In this document: positions 30,954-42,461 of the stretch, piece after piece
Numbering within the stretch: the stretch's first letter is position 1
How the letters are laid out: every line of letters starts with the position of its first letter
From: Locusta migratoria
Lineage: Eukaryota; Arthropoda; Insecta; Orthoptera; Acrididae
NCBI GenBank assembly: GCA_026315105.1
Contig: CM048750.1
Coordinates: forward strand, 402,724,502-402,788,501
Length of the DNA: 64,000 nucleotides
Reading direction: 5' to 3'
The notes under the pieces: model-generated
The model's input: only the letters and a program-made list of their open reading frames with translations
Databases searched by the model: none
What the model was told of the DNA's origin: nothing
Position numbers and translations under genes: made by a program

Positions 30954-31075
30954 CAGTGGTATCCATGTGTTAATACTGACTGCTGTGTCAAGGTTTTCGA
31001 CATAGTGCCACCAATGCCTTGGAACAAAGAGAACTTGGCCAGGATCCAAGGTCACTACCCGTACTCCAGATAAAT
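30954..31075 (-). CDS. HSPBAP1: HSPBAP1-like, JmjC/cupin-8 core exon
   Basis: A 122-base exon starting with the last two bases of a codon and ending in phase 0. The acceptor is TTTTTGTTGACAG and the donor CTG|GTAAGAATG. It encodes VVTLDPGQVLFVPRHWWHYV, the cupin-8/JmjC strand pair with the distal metal-binding histidine region. The motif VPRHWWHYVE followed by N-TWI-L is diagnostic for the HSPB1-associated protein 1 group. The protein is a JmjC-like factor that binds the small heat-shock protein HSPB1 in mammals; its enzymatic activity is uncertain. Its first two bases complete the GAT codon begun by the exon at 33949. Confidence 0.9.
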
Positions 31076-31084
31076 CTGTCAACA

Positions 31085-31176
31085 AAAATGTTCAAATGTT
31101 TGTAAACCTATGAGACTAAACTACTAAGGTCATCAGTACCTAGACTTACAAACCACTTAAACTAACCTATCCTAAG

Positions 31177-31219
<43 letters not shown>

Positions 31220-31305
31220 TACACACACACAGGAGGAAGGGCTCAAACCTTCAGCCAAAGGGACCAAACAGTCCCGAATATGGCACTTTAGAATTGCGCA
31301 GCAAT
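31085..31305 (-). mobile_element. degenerate tRNA-related SINE
   Basis: Contains CTATGAGACTAAACTACTAAGGTCATCAGT-type sequence and, after a (CA)n tract (31181-31229), a decayed tRNA-like part with GAAGGTTTGAGCCC on the minus strand in place of a B box. It resembles a widespread orthopteran SINE by memory of its general pattern. No target duplication was identified. Confidence 0.45.
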
Positions 31306-31449
31306 AGTAATGACCAGTGCTCTTTTTCTGGGGGAACGCTGTTAGTTGCATACCCCTAAACTTTTTCAATCACAAAGTAACTTTTTTACAATGCTGAGAA
31401 TTTGGAAGACTAGCTCTCCAGTCACCACTGGTTTCCAGTAGATTCTCTT

Positions 31450-33300
31450 AGTGGTTGTAGTTGTTGTTGTGGTCTTCAGTCTGGAGACTGGTTTGCTGCA
31501 GCTCTCCACAATACCCTATCCTGAGCAAGCCTCTTCAACTCCACATAAGAATGGAAACCTACATCTGTCTGAATCTGCTTACTGTACCCATCTCTTGGTC
31601 TTCTTCTGCGGTTTTTACTCCACACACTTCCCTCCAACACTAAATTCGCAATTCCTTGATGTCTAAGAATCCTACCAATTGATCCCTTCTTTTAGTCAAG
31701 GTATGCCAGAAATTCCTGTTCTCCCCAATTCTGTTCAGTACCTCCTCATTAGTTATGCGATCCACCCACCTAATCATTGACATCCTTCTGTAGCACCACA
31801 TTTCAAAAGTCTCTATCCTCTTCCTGTTCACACTGTTTATCGTCCATGTTTCACTCCCATACAAGGCAACACTCCACACAATGCTTTCAGAAAGGACTAC
31901 CTTAAGCTTAAATCAATATTCGATGTTAGCACATTTCTCTTTTTTCAAGAACACTTTTCTACGCATTGCCATTCTGCATTTTATATCCTATGTACTGCGA
32001 CCATCATATGTTATTTTACTCCCCAAGTAACAAAACTTATCTACCTTCATTATTGTTTCTTTACCCAATCTAATTCCTTCAGCATCACCTGATTTTCTTA
32101 GAATGCGCTCCATTACCCTAGTTTTGCTCTTGTTAATGTTCATGTTATACGCAACTTTCAGCACACTGTCCATTCCGTTCAACTGCTCTACCAGGTCCTT
32201 TGCTGTCTCTGACACAATGTTTTTAGTTCTTCACCCTGAACTTTAATTACTTCTCCAAATTTCTCCTTGCTTTCCTTTATAGCTTGCTCAATGTACAAAT
32301 TGAATAACATTGGAGAAAGGCTAAAACCCTGTCTTACTCCCTTCCCAACCACTGCATCCCTTTCATGCCCTTCAACTCTGACAACCACTTTTTGGTTTTT
32401 GTACAAGTTGTAAATAACCTTACGCTCCCTATATTTTACTCCTGCTTGCTTCAGAACTTGAAAGAGTTTATTCCAATCAACATTGTCAAAAGCCTCCTCT
32501 AAATCTACAGAAGCTAGGTATGTAGGTTTGCCTTTTCTTAATCTATCTTCTAGGATAAGCCGTAAAGTGAGTATTGCCTCCCGTGTTCCTACATTTCTCC
32601 TGAACCCAAACTGATCTTCCCCGAGGTCGGCTTCTATCAGCTTTTCCATCCTTCTGTATATAATTCATGTTAATATTTTGCAACCATGACTTATTAAACT
32701 GATGGTTCTGTAGTTTTCACACCTGTCTGCACTTGCTTTCTTTAGAATGGGGATTATAACATTTTTCTTAAAGTCTGAGGGTACGTCGCCTGTCTCAAAC
32801 ATCTTACACACCAGGTGAAACAGGTTTGTCATGGCTGGTTCTCCCAGAGACTTCAGTAGCTCTGAGGGAATATCATCTACTCCAGGGGCCTTGTTTCGAC
32901 TTAGGTCTTTCAGGGCTCTGTCAAATTCTTCTCTCAGTACAGTATCTCCTATTTCATCTTCATCTACATCCTCTTCCCTTCCTACAATATTGTCTCGAAG
33001 TTCATTTCCTTTGTAGAGCCTCTCTATATATTCTTTCCACCTTTCAGTTTTCCCTTCTTTGCTGAGAACTGGTTTTCCATCTGTGTCCTTGATATTCATA
33101 CAGCTGTTTTTCTTATCTCTAAATATCTCTTTTATGTTCCTGTATGCCTGTAGGCTTCTACATCCTTGCATTTGCCTTCTAGGTACTCCTGCTTAGCCAT
33201 TTTGTACTTTATGTCAATCTCATTTCTTAGTCATCTGTACTCCATTTTGCCTGTTTCATTTACTGCATTTTTATATTTTCTCCTTCCATCAATTAAATTT
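31450..33300 (-). pseudogene. RTE-like LINE, 5'-truncated (copy 2)
   Basis: Reading leftwards: GKTERWKEYIERLYKGNELR, RNKAPGVDDIPSELLKSLG, KKNVIIPILKK, GEDQFGFRRNVGTREAI, SVDLEEAFDNVDW, GVRQGFSLSPMLFN, then FCYLGSKITYDGRS and the C-terminal MWCYRRMSMIRWVDR. The catalytic FADD block between EELKTL and the following EQLNGMDS is deleted at about 32218. The 3' end is the CCACAACAACAAC-type tail at 31450-31475. The endonuclease domain is missing. Confidence 0.85.
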
Positions 33301-33413
33301 AGTTGTGTTTAGTTGTATCTGGTGTATCTGTTTGATATTCTTCAAGCCTGGGCTGTGATCTTCTATTCTGCAATGGAAACCTGTGTGAGCGGAGAAGCCA
33401 AGCTCACTTATTT

Positions 33414-33417
<4 letters not shown>

Positions 33418-33459
<42 letters not shown>
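33418..33459. repeat. poly(T) tract
   Basis: About 42 consecutive T. It may be the A-tail of an unrecognised minus-strand retroelement. The following sequence to 33940 has no recognised feature. Confidence 0.8.
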
Positions 33460-33463
<4 letters not shown>

Positions 33464-33948
33464 ATTTAGACAAATTTATGTAGCTATCTTCAAGTGTGTT
33501 GATATTTCAATATCACATAATGATATTTCATCTCTCTTATTTGTAGTCCTAACTTGAACACGGGTATACACAGGAGCGGCCAGAGATGGTGACCATTTGT
33601 GCTTGAGTTATGTCTCTATATGATTCTTTTTATGAAGGCCATGGTTGAAATTTTAAGTTGTGTGATTGTATATTTTATGTTCCTGTATGCCACTAAACAG
33701 TAATCTTTATGGTAAGTTGTTATCTATCTTCTATTATTGACGTTCCAATGTGTACTTTCCATTGTTAACAAATATCTGGGGTATAACTTCCTACAGCTAA
33801 GTTGTAAGCCCATAACTAAGACTGTTTACAAACAAGAATTCAAGATGGAAACACAGATTTGCCAAAATTGTTATTGAAAACTTTTGTTGCATTGGCAGTT
33901 TTTGGAGGAGGAGGAAGGGGAACAAAATGGACAGTGGTAGAAACTTAC

Positions 33949-34073
33949 CTTGTGTGATTTTCACAGATGAACAATAAAAGTTGTGCATACTGTAGATGCT
34001 AGACTCTTCATATGGGATACGTGTAGGCAACATTGCTTTTGTCATTGTTGGTGGAAATAAGTACCATTGTTTC
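33949..34073 (-). CDS. HSPBAP1: HSPBAP1-like, earliest exon seen
   Basis: A 125-base exon. The acceptor is ACTGTTTCAG|GAAAC and the donor CAAG|GTAAGTTT. It carries one base of a split codon, 41 codons and one base, which fits the exon at 30954. It encodes KQWYLFPPTMTKAM, then LPTRIPYEESSIYS. The W-LFPP plus P-TRIPYEESS signature belongs to the HSPB1-associated protein 1 JmjC domain. The preceding exon should carry the HxD iron-binding motif; I could not find it between 34073 and 64000, so that intron is probably longer than 29.9 kb. Part of a PLE end lies only about 120 bases upstream. Confidence 0.9.
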
Positions 34074-34194
34074 CTGAAACAGTTTAATTCTATTTCAGTA
34101 AATGCTAACTGCTGAGGATGTGAACAGGTCATACATTCCATACAGAAAATAAGTAACTTTAGTCTTAAACAGCTAAAATGCCTCTTGTATGTTA

Positions 34195-35010
34195 AACAAT
34201 GGAAATTCCAGGAAAGAGTCAATAATATTTTTGAGAAAGACAAGTTTCTACTCAACACAGAATCATCCTGATGATCTGCAGTAAGACACACATAACAGAT
34301 GCAACTTAAAACAAAGCTTTCAAATGTTAGAGCCTTTGTCAGATGGAGTAAAACAAACAAAAACACACACACATTACTTATGTCTCTGACATCTGTAGCC
34401 AGACTGCAGGACAAATGGTGAGGAAGAAGAATTGAGAGGGAAGTAGGGAGAGAGGGGATGGATGCATATCAGGAGTGGAGGAATATGCCATTGATGTCTG
34501 ATGAACAGGGAGGAAGGGAACAGAAGAGACTGGAGTGTGTGGCAGAATGGAAGATGTATGTGAGGCTAGAGTGCGGGCAGGGAAGGGAAGGGGAGGGGAG
34601 GGGGGGGGGCAGGAACTAGAGAAGGTTTAGGCCTGGGGGATTGCGGGAGTGTAGGGTATATGTAGGGACACTTCCCACCTGAACAGTTCATACAAGTTGG
34701 TTTTTATGGGGAGGATTCATACAGCACAGGCCATGTAACACTCATTGGCATTAGTAACAACATACAGGGCTGCACGCTCTGCAACAGGATGGTCCATCTG
34801 TTTGAAAATGGCCATTCATGCAGACAGAGAGCTTGTTACTGGCCATGCCCACATAGAAAGCTGCACAGTGGTTGCATTTAAGTTTGTAGATCACATGACT
34901 GTTTCAAAGGTTGCCCTGCATTTTATGGGTTAGGAAATGCATGTGATGGGTGGTGGTGGTGGTGGATAGGACAGGTTTTGGATCTAGGTCCATTGCAGGG
35001 ATATGAGCCA
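34195..35010 (-). pseudogene. PLE 3' part with GIY-YIG remnant
   Basis: On the minus strand the tail of the linker (YPCNGPRSKTCPIH, near 34990) is followed by a decayed GIY-YIG region whose frames retain pieces of AFYVGM and MNGH, then a 3' UTR with G-rich sequence, a hammerhead-like motif at 34315-34342 and the PLE end TGGAAATTCCAGGAAAGAG at 34198. Its upstream part continues at 35765-35635 beyond an inserted repeat. Confidence 0.65.
34315..34342 (-). ncRNA. hammerhead-like motif, degenerate
   Basis: On the minus strand CTGACAA (core G changed to A), a weak hairpin, then GAAAGCTT. Probably inactive but in the expected place near the PLE 3' end. Confidence 0.4.
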
Positions 35011-35634
35011 TTGTAGTGTAACACGTTGCACTACATTCCTCCTGAATGGCCCAAGATGAGCAAATAATTTATTTGTGAGATATTTGAAAGCAATAATTAT
35101 GAGTACTGCCCCGGATAATTTTGTTTGTCCAGGTGGACGTCCGGGTATGCAAGAAGGAAATTAAAACTCAAGAAAAAGAAGATATATGGATTAATGATAT
35201 AAGATCCATGGACTAGAGACATGGGTTCTCTTTTGTCATTATGATTATTATAAGTTTAGAGACGGTAAAAGGAAGGTCTAACTGCTAAGAGAGTTTCTTC
35301 AAGTTTTTTATTTGAAAGATGTTAACTCAGTTAATTACAATGTAATGTATTATTGGGGTTCCAATAAACCCTTCTGTTAATTCAGCACTAAAAACTATGA
35401 AGTGTGGTTACTTATCATCAAAATAATCAGTATGTTATTATGCGTTTCCCTTTTTCTTACAACTGAAAACTTCAGAGACGAACGCCCGAGCCTGAGAAGA
35501 AAGAAGTAGTTAAATTTGTGAGGAACTGTATTACTGGGCCTCTAATAATAATTATAGGCAAAATCCTAAACTGGTGTATAAAAGTAATTTGTGGTGGTTT
35601 GAACTAAAATTATACTTGGTTACACCACACCATG
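35011..35634 (+). repeat. unclassified ~620-bp interspersed repeat, copy B
   Basis: Inserted into a PLE coding region, which defines its borders. The left end is TGTAGTGTAACACG and the right end inverted reads TGTGGTGTAACCA, so it has short imperfect terminal inverted repeats. An AATAAA occurs at about 35363. Shares blocks with 28798-29420 in opposite orientation. No protein is recognisable. Confidence 0.65.
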
Positions 35635-35765
35635 TGGCAAGGGATTGGGAGTGGAATAGATAAGGATATTATGTAGGTTTGCTGGGCAGTGGAATACCAC
35701 TGTAAGAAGGGTGAGGAGGATATTGGGTAGGGTATTTCTCATCTCAGGACACGATGAAAGGTACT
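35635..35765 (-). pseudogene. PLE fragment, upstream part of 34195-35010
   Basis: On the minus strand, frames read CPEMRNTLPNIL and ANLHNILIY, equivalent to CPEMRDILPKILPTPP and PNLHNILVHP in the intact PLE at about 54410-54515. It ends where the unclassified repeat begins. Confidence 0.6.
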
Positions 35766-36725
35766 AAAAAACTTTAACTGTTCCAGCCCTGGATGCTACT
35801 GGATGAAAAGAGGGGATGAATGGTGTTTGTGAGAAAGGTGGTGGGTGACTGGACAGACAGGCCATGTGAGATCTGTTTCTGGACAAGAGTGGGAGTAGTG
35901 ATACAAGTAAGGCACTGGCACCGGTGCCAGTGGTGCCACGATAGGCATGGTGCCACCATCTGAAACGAACCAGTGCCAGCAACTCTGCTATAAAAATAAA
36001 TCTGTGAATTGTCTGAAAAAGTATTAACATTTGTGATGTGAAAGGGTCACTCCTTATTTAGTAAGAGCAAAAATACACACAATAATAAGCACACTTCTGC
36101 ATGCTTAGATCAAATAGTACGGTAAGCACAGGAACTGCCACGAAGAATTATTGCGTGTGGTCGCGCGACTATCTTGAACATGCTCGATAGTTGTCTAGTA
36201 CTGACGATGTGTTTCAGCATGTACAGCAACACTAGTGTTTCCAGATTCGTGCTGATGTGGCAATACTAGTGCCGACTTCCACAGTGGCTGCCCCACATGT
36301 CAAATGTGCCATTCGCCCTTGACGGCCACAGGCGAAGCAGTGAGCGAGCAGCCTGGCCGCCTGCTGTGCGTCTGACAGGAGTGTTGTGGGGGTTGGAGTT
36401 GTGACAAAATCTGTCCCCCTCACAGAAGTGTTTTCTGAAGCTGCTCAAATCTCAACTGACAGACGAAAAAGACTGTAGGTAACTAAAGTTCTATAATGTG
36501 AATGGAAAACTTATTTGGGCGTTACTTTGCATGTAAATATTACAATAAAGTATGTTACATCTATACATTTTGCTTGTTGTTATTACATAAGGCATAAAGG
36601 TTTTTATACGAGTGCAATAAAAAGCAGGCACCATGGCAGTGACAGGTGACCGGTCTGGCGCTGGCACTGCACACACCAGAGGCAGCAGAGGTGCTGGAAT
36701 TTGCTTTACTGGTTGGGACGGTAAT
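35766..36725. other. no gene seen
   Basis: Mixed sequence with a moderately GC-rich part (36120-36430). Several short minus-strand frames show no known domain. Confidence 0.35.
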
Positions 36726-36779
36726 TACTGTCAGTGAAGGCCTCACTGAGGTGCAAGGTAACCCAAAATGGCTCGGCCA

Positions 36780-37389
36780 TCAAATTACCTGTATCTAGCT
36801 GCAATCCCTCCCTCCACAGGCTCAGATTCTATCAATCCATAGGCCCCACGTGCCTAAACCTAAAAAACTGTGAAAACCGATGCCAAACAGGCTCGCAGCA
36901 CCTCACACCTGTCTGAAAAATTATCTTGTCTGCAACTCCAAATACCTGCAACCTATCTCCCAGACTGATACCCTTGCCCTCCGAGTACTAGATGCATTCC
37001 AACAATAATATTCAATCCTGCCTGACCCAGTTCATTCCTTCATGCAGTTGAGACACATACCTGCTGCCACCAAATCATCCCTTTTTAACTTTTCAGAATT
37101 TTCTAACTTCCTAGTTGGACTCATCATTAGGCCACAAATCCCTTAAAATAGATACATCTTACCCACAGAAAGAAATGCCATCCACCACCTAACAACTAAT
37201 CCTGACCTTAGTATCCTACCTGCTGACAAAGGCTCCACCACTGTCGTTGTAGAGCGCAAGGACTACAGGGCAGAACTGTCAGATTCTTCCACTTACATAA
37301 ACTACCATAATGATACCATTCCACAAAATCCAACAGAACCTCCAGTCCCTCTACAAATTCTTAGGCCCATTCCAGGGCCATTCTTTGGA

Positions 37390-37458
<69 letters not shown>

Positions 37459-37590
37459 CCCTAACCCTTCCCACAGCCTGCACCCCCACCTCCTACATGC
37501 TCCCTAAAGTCCATAAACCCAACCCCCTGGAGAGTCCATTGTGGCTGGTTATTGTGCCTCCACTGAGAGAATCTCTGACAGATGGATGGA
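36780..37590 (+). pseudogene. PLE N-terminal RT fragment
   Basis: NPDLSILPADKGSTTVVVER (about 37201-37258) matches the start of PLE reverse transcriptases and is close to ILPADKGSTTVVM at 53150. PTSYMLPKVHKPNPLESP at about 37484 matches YMLPKIHKPNNPGRP. A (TC)n microsatellite (37391-37454) lies between them, replacing some coding sequence. The fragment ends at about 37590 before the palm, and upstream sequence to 36780 holds frameshifted N-terminal pieces. Confidence 0.75.
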
Positions 37591-37995
37591 TAGTGGTTTT
37601 GGACACACAATAGCTAGATCATTGGTGCCTGAGCAAATTTAAAAAGTCAGGAGTGTGAACAAAAGGGGGAGAAAACCAGCAAGGAAAATAAGAAAAGAGA
37701 AAGCCAACAATATATGCACAGCTGAAGGAAAGAAAAAAAGGGAATGCTGCTGGTGAAAGGGAAACAGTGGAGTGGTAATGAAACACCTAAGCAGATGACC
37801 ACGGCTGGCTGACCACAGGGATAAAAGGGGGTGAGTCAGCCACACTGCAACATGTTCAAACCCGCAGCATAAGAGTGTAGGCCAGGGCTGAGACAAATCA
37901 CAAAATCTTAACACATTGATCACACTCACCTCGTCATTACCTAACATAGAGGGCAGATCACTGCAGAGATTTGCCTCAACCCTCTGTGCCTCATA
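37591..37995. other. unassigned
   Basis: No recognised domain. One 136-codon minus-strand frame (38049-37639) starts in the neighbouring LINE tail and shows no family resemblance, so it is not called a gene. Confidence 0.35.
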
Positions 37996-37997
37996 CT

Positions 37998-39058
37998 TTG
38001 TTGTTGTTGTGACCTTCAGTCCCAAGACTGGTTTGATGCAGCTCTCCACCCTACTCTATCCTCAACAAGCCTCTTCATCTCCTCATAAGAACGGCAACCT
38101 ACATCTGTCTGAATCTGCTTACTGTACCCAACTCTTGGTCTTCCTCTGCCGTTTTTACCCCACACACTTTCCTCCAATGCTAAATTCACAATTCCTTGAT
38201 GTCTAAGAATGTGTCCTACCAATCAATCCCTTCTTTTAGTCAAGGTTTGCCATAAATTCCTGTTCTCCCCAATTCTGTTCAGTACCTCCTCATTAGTTAC
38301 ACAATCCACACACCTAATCATCAACATTCTTCTGTAGCACCACATTTCAAAAGCCTCTATCCTCTTCCTGTCCACACTGTTTATCATCCATGTTTCACTC
38401 CCAGACAAGGCAACACTCCACACAAATGCCTTCAAGAGGACTTCCTTATGCTTAAATTAATATTTGATGTTAACAAATTTCTCTTTTTCAAAAACGTGTT
38501 TTTTCCCCATTTCTATTCTGCATTTTATTTCCTCTGAACTGCGACCATCATATGTTATTTTACTGCCCAAGTGACAAACTCATTTATCACCTTTATTGAT
38601 TCATTACCTAATTTAATTTCTTCAGCATTGCCTGATTTTCTAAGACTGCATTCCATTACCCTTGTTTTGTTCTTGTTAATGTTCATCTTATATAATCCTT
38701 TCAATACACTGTCCATTCCGTTCAATTGCTCCTCAAGGTCCTTTGCTGCCTCTGACAGAATTACAATGTCATCAGCAAAACACAAGGTTTTTATTTCTTC
38801 ACCCTGAACTTTAATTCCTTCTCCAAATTTATCCTTGCTTACCTTTATAGCTTGCTCAATTGAACAACATTGGAGAAAGGCTACAACCCTGTACCTTATA
38901 CCCTTTCCAAGCTCTGCATCCCTTTTATACCCTTCAATTCTGATAATTGCTGTCTGGTTTTTGTACAAGTTGTAAATAACCTTACGTTTCGTATATTTTA
39001 CTCCTGCTGATTTCAGGATTTGAAAGTGTGTATTCCAATCAACATTGTCAAAAGCTTT
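37998..39058 (-). pseudogene. RTE-like LINE, 3' part (copy 3)
   Basis: 5'-truncated copy. Reading leftwards it starts inside the RT at the AFDNVDW block, then MYKNQTAIIRIEG, GEEIKTLCFADDIVILSE with an intact FADD motif, a C-terminal MWCYRRMLMIRCVD, and GRPRVGYSKQIQTD near the end. The tail (CACAACAACAA) is at 37998-38012. Frameshifts occur near 38570 and 38470. Confidence 0.85.
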
Positions 39059-39339
39059 GTCCTGATATACAGTTCACTCAATTAAAATGTGGCATACAGT
39101 AATCTGCACCTCACAGGCATAAAAAAATGGGTGTTCCTCTCATCAGAGTAAGAAGCCATGTGTAAAGCGATAGTGTCCAATTCAGAGGTGGGTAAGGGCT
39201 ACTTTATCCCTCCTGAGACATCAGAAGAAGAATTGCCATGGACGATGGGCTTCAGCAACCTCAGTTTGTTATTTGCCACTGAAAGCCATTGCTCCTCCCA
39301 CAATTGCAGGGACTGCAGCTTTAATGAAGAAGTGATATC

Positions 39340-40029
39340 CTACAAGGGAATCAGGCACACTGTTATTTCAGGTGCCCTGCAAGCCTCTTTGGCAGCCCAA
39401 TCAGCTTCTTCATTCCCCTGAATTCCCAAGTGCCCTGGCATCCAGAAAAATGACATCATCTCCCCATGATGGACGAAGGACAGTTCGTCATGTATCTGCT
39501 GCAGTAAAGTCACAGATGGATATAGCTGTTGCAATGACTGCAGAACAATGAGAGAATCAGAGCAAATCAGAAATGATTTTCCCCATATCTGACATATCAG
39601 CTTTAGTGCCTTGAAGATTGCATGTAGCTCTGCGGGGGGAGGGGGGGGGGGAACAGAATAATTCTCAAGAAGGTGAACCTTGACAATACTGTTGGGAAAC
39701 AAAGTAGAACAGCCGATGGAGTCCCCTCACTTTGAGCCATCAGTATACACCACTGTAAAACCACAATGTTTATCTAAAACATTAAAAAACACAGACTGAA
39801 AAGTAAAATCATGAGTTTCATCATTTCTGAAACTTGTCAGATCTAAAACAACCATTCTCCAAACATGTTGCAGAACATCAAAATCAGCCAATCCCATTTC
39901 AAGAAGGCAATCCCTTTGTGGAAATCCCATACAGCCTTGTTGCTCATTGCCAATTGTGAAAGAGCCTTTGCATTGGAGGCCGAGCAACGGTATTGTATGT
40001 TGGTGTGATATGTGTGGACAATGTTTCAT
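39340..40029 (-). pseudogene. LINE RNase H domain
   Basis: FTVVYTDGSK at about 39730-39760 has the first catalytic Asp. A frame change follows, then AELHAIFKALKLI (Glu), SFLICSDSLIVLQSL (second Asp) and FFWMPGHLGIQGNEEADWAAK (last block). All four catalytic positions are visible across two frames. It would remove RNA from the RNA-DNA hybrid during retrotransposition. Confidence 0.8.
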
Positions 40030-40189
40030 GTGCCTGGCACACTATAAGTAGCCACTGCAGCCTCAGCACAGAGATTTGTCATGGTGCTCGTCCTAAATGC
40101 CCCAGTTGCCAATCGAATCCCGGCATCGTGTACCTTGTCCAACATCTTTAAATAATGTGACCATGAGACCCGTACACTGTGCACCTGTA

Positions 40190-41110
40190 ATCAAGATGGG
40201 ATCACATGAAGCCTTTGTAAAACGGAAACAAACAGGTTCTGTCTTCCCCATGAAGTGTGACTAAGATGGTTTGAAACTGCCAGTGCATTGAGGCACCTGG
40301 TCTGCAAGTGCTTAAGATGTGGCAGCCATGTCAGTTTGGAATCAAATGTGAGGCCCAGAAACTTCACCATGTCCTTAAAAGCGAGCATAGAGCCCCTCAG
40401 CTGCAGTTCAAATAAATTAAAAATAGTACACAAATGGTTGAAAAGGACACACACAGACTTCTCGGTGGAAAACTTAAAAACCAGTCTTTCTTGTCCATTC
40501 ATACAGCTGCTGAAGAGTGAGCTTCAACTGAAGTGTAGTAATTGCAAGGCTGGAAGAAGAGCAAAAGGCAGAAGGCATCCACAAATAGAGAAAACTGGAC
40601 AGAACTTTTCAGTAGAAGTAATGCTGTTAATTTCTGTGGTAAACAAGGTCACACTTAAAATGTTACTCCGAGGAACTCCGTTCTCCTGTTCAAAACGATT
40701 AGAAAGGTAATCACTGATCAGTGTCTAAATTAACATGGAGAAAGGGAAGACTGAATAAAATGGGAAAGATGACCCCAAAAACTCTCTTAGGAAAAGATGC
40801 CACTAAGTAGTATCATAGGCCTTTTCAATACAAAAAAAAAAATTACACGCAGAAGGTGATGCTGATGCAAGAAAGCCTGTAGTATAGTCACCTACAGGAA
40901 GACCAGGTTATCAAAGGTGGAACGATATCTCCTGAACCCACACGAAAGTGGCTCAGACGCTGTCTGAATTCCAGCATCCAGACAAGGCAACGGTTAATCA
41001 TCCACTCTAAGTTATTTCCTACACAGCTAGTCAGAGTGACACTACAATAACTACTTGGGCTAGGGTGGTTGTAAAAGGGAGATTAAAACGGCCTCCCTCC
41101 ATGAGTTGGG
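40190..41110 (-). pseudogene. LINE reverse transcriptase, decayed
   Basis: Scattered RT blocks in shifting frames: GFRRYRSTFDNLV, EKAYDTT, ENGVPRS, and near the end FLGLTFDSKLTWLPHLKHL (40350-40300). The catalytic Y-ADD block is not recognisable by eye. Confidence 0.65.
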
Positions 41111-41848
41111 AAACTGTCCCGATGCCCAGATGAAATTAAAAGGATTGAGGAGCATTTCCTTGTTCTGCCCTGTGAGGTGTCATATCATACTATAATGGCT
41201 ACCATCATGAGCTGGGGATCTGTCACAAGCCATAGAAAATGCTGAACCCAGCTCCCTTGTGGAGATGGGGCAGTTATACTCCTCAAAAATGCTGAAATGA
41301 AAGTCCAAAATACAACTTCTCAGCATCCACACGGTGGTGTTGGAGAGTGGGATCGTAACTGGAAAAAGTGGTAACTATAGAAAAATAGACCACCATAGTC
41401 TGTGAAGTGTCTCACAGACTTGTCTGAAGAGTACCATTCCCCATCACAACAGCCACTGGATACCTTCCTCCTCCCACACTTGTGAGCTTTTTGTGGAATG
41501 GTTAAGGGTATTCAGAACTGTTGCTACAATCGTTTCTTGCTCTCACGTATAGTTTTATGACATTTTCCCCTCGCCACACGAAATGCTGTGAGTTTCTCTG
41601 CAGTTGGCCAGATTTTAAACCTACAGAGCTGCAGGCTGCATCCTTATTGCAGAGCAGCATTTGTCACTCCACAAAGGTGCATTCTGCCTTCTCATTCATC
41701 CAAAAGATTCCAACAGCTTGGTGGATCGTGTTGATGATATGATCCACCCATTACTGGACACTAACATGATGATCTCACACAGCATGTTGGCTGTAAAGTG
41801 TCCAGTCTGCTCGGTGGAACATCCATCATGGTGGTTGCCATACAGGCT

Positions 41849-42461
41849 CTATGCTATCTGGCTGACTGATCCAGATTGGGAAGTGATCATTGCCATGAAG
41901 GTCATGATCACTTCCCACTGAGTAGTATGGGCAAAGGTTGGAGAACATAGCATAAGATCAACAGCAGAGAACGACCCTGTTACAGCATAAAAGTGTGTGC
42001 TCTTACATGTATTTAATAAATGAGCACATGAAGATAAGAGAAACATCTCAACTGCTCTACCCCTGCGGCATGTCACTACAAAGCTCAAAAGCACATTGTG
42101 TGCATTAAAATCACCACAAAGGACGAATGGGTGGGGGAGCTGTTGAAAAAAGTCTCAAGAGCCTCATCATTGAGAGGCAGATACAGGGAGCATATAGTCT
42201 GTGGGTGGTGCACATGAACCAACACTGCAACAGCTTGTAGGGTTGTGTTGAGAGAGATGAGTGCATAGTGGTAGGCTGTGTTGATGAAAACAGCCATTCA
42301 TCCTCTAGGTCTCTCTCCACTAAGATCATCGTTTCTGTGGAGACTGTAACTGTGTTTCTCAGGGTTATCACAGGGCTTGAATTTTGTCTCCTGGAGATAT
42401 ATACACATAGGTCATCCCTGAGATAATATGTGTAGTTCCTCCCTGTGTGTCCTAAATCCAT
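41849..42461 (-). pseudogene. LINE endonuclease, decayed
   Basis: TICSLYLPLNDEALE (42190-42150) and TGSFSAVDLMLCSP (41975-41935) match the corresponding CSLYLPPDG and HGSFSAIDLSVCSP blocks of the better copy at 62778-63740. Frameshifts and stops are frequent. Confidence 0.7.

Noticed and set aside
33797..34414. A 205-codon minus-strand gene
   Set aside because: Only 33949-34073 is coding, bounded by good splice sites. The upstream part runs through a PLE end and the downstream part through the intron.
37916..37945. Missing HSPBAP1 exon ending at a GTGAGT donor on the minus strand
   Set aside because: The frame leading to this donor has no JmjC-like residues and the phase does not fit the exon at 33949-34073.
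37639..38049. 136-codon minus-strand frame with a hydrophobic C-terminus
   Set aside because: It begins in the RTE tail, has no family resemblance and lies between two transposon fragments.
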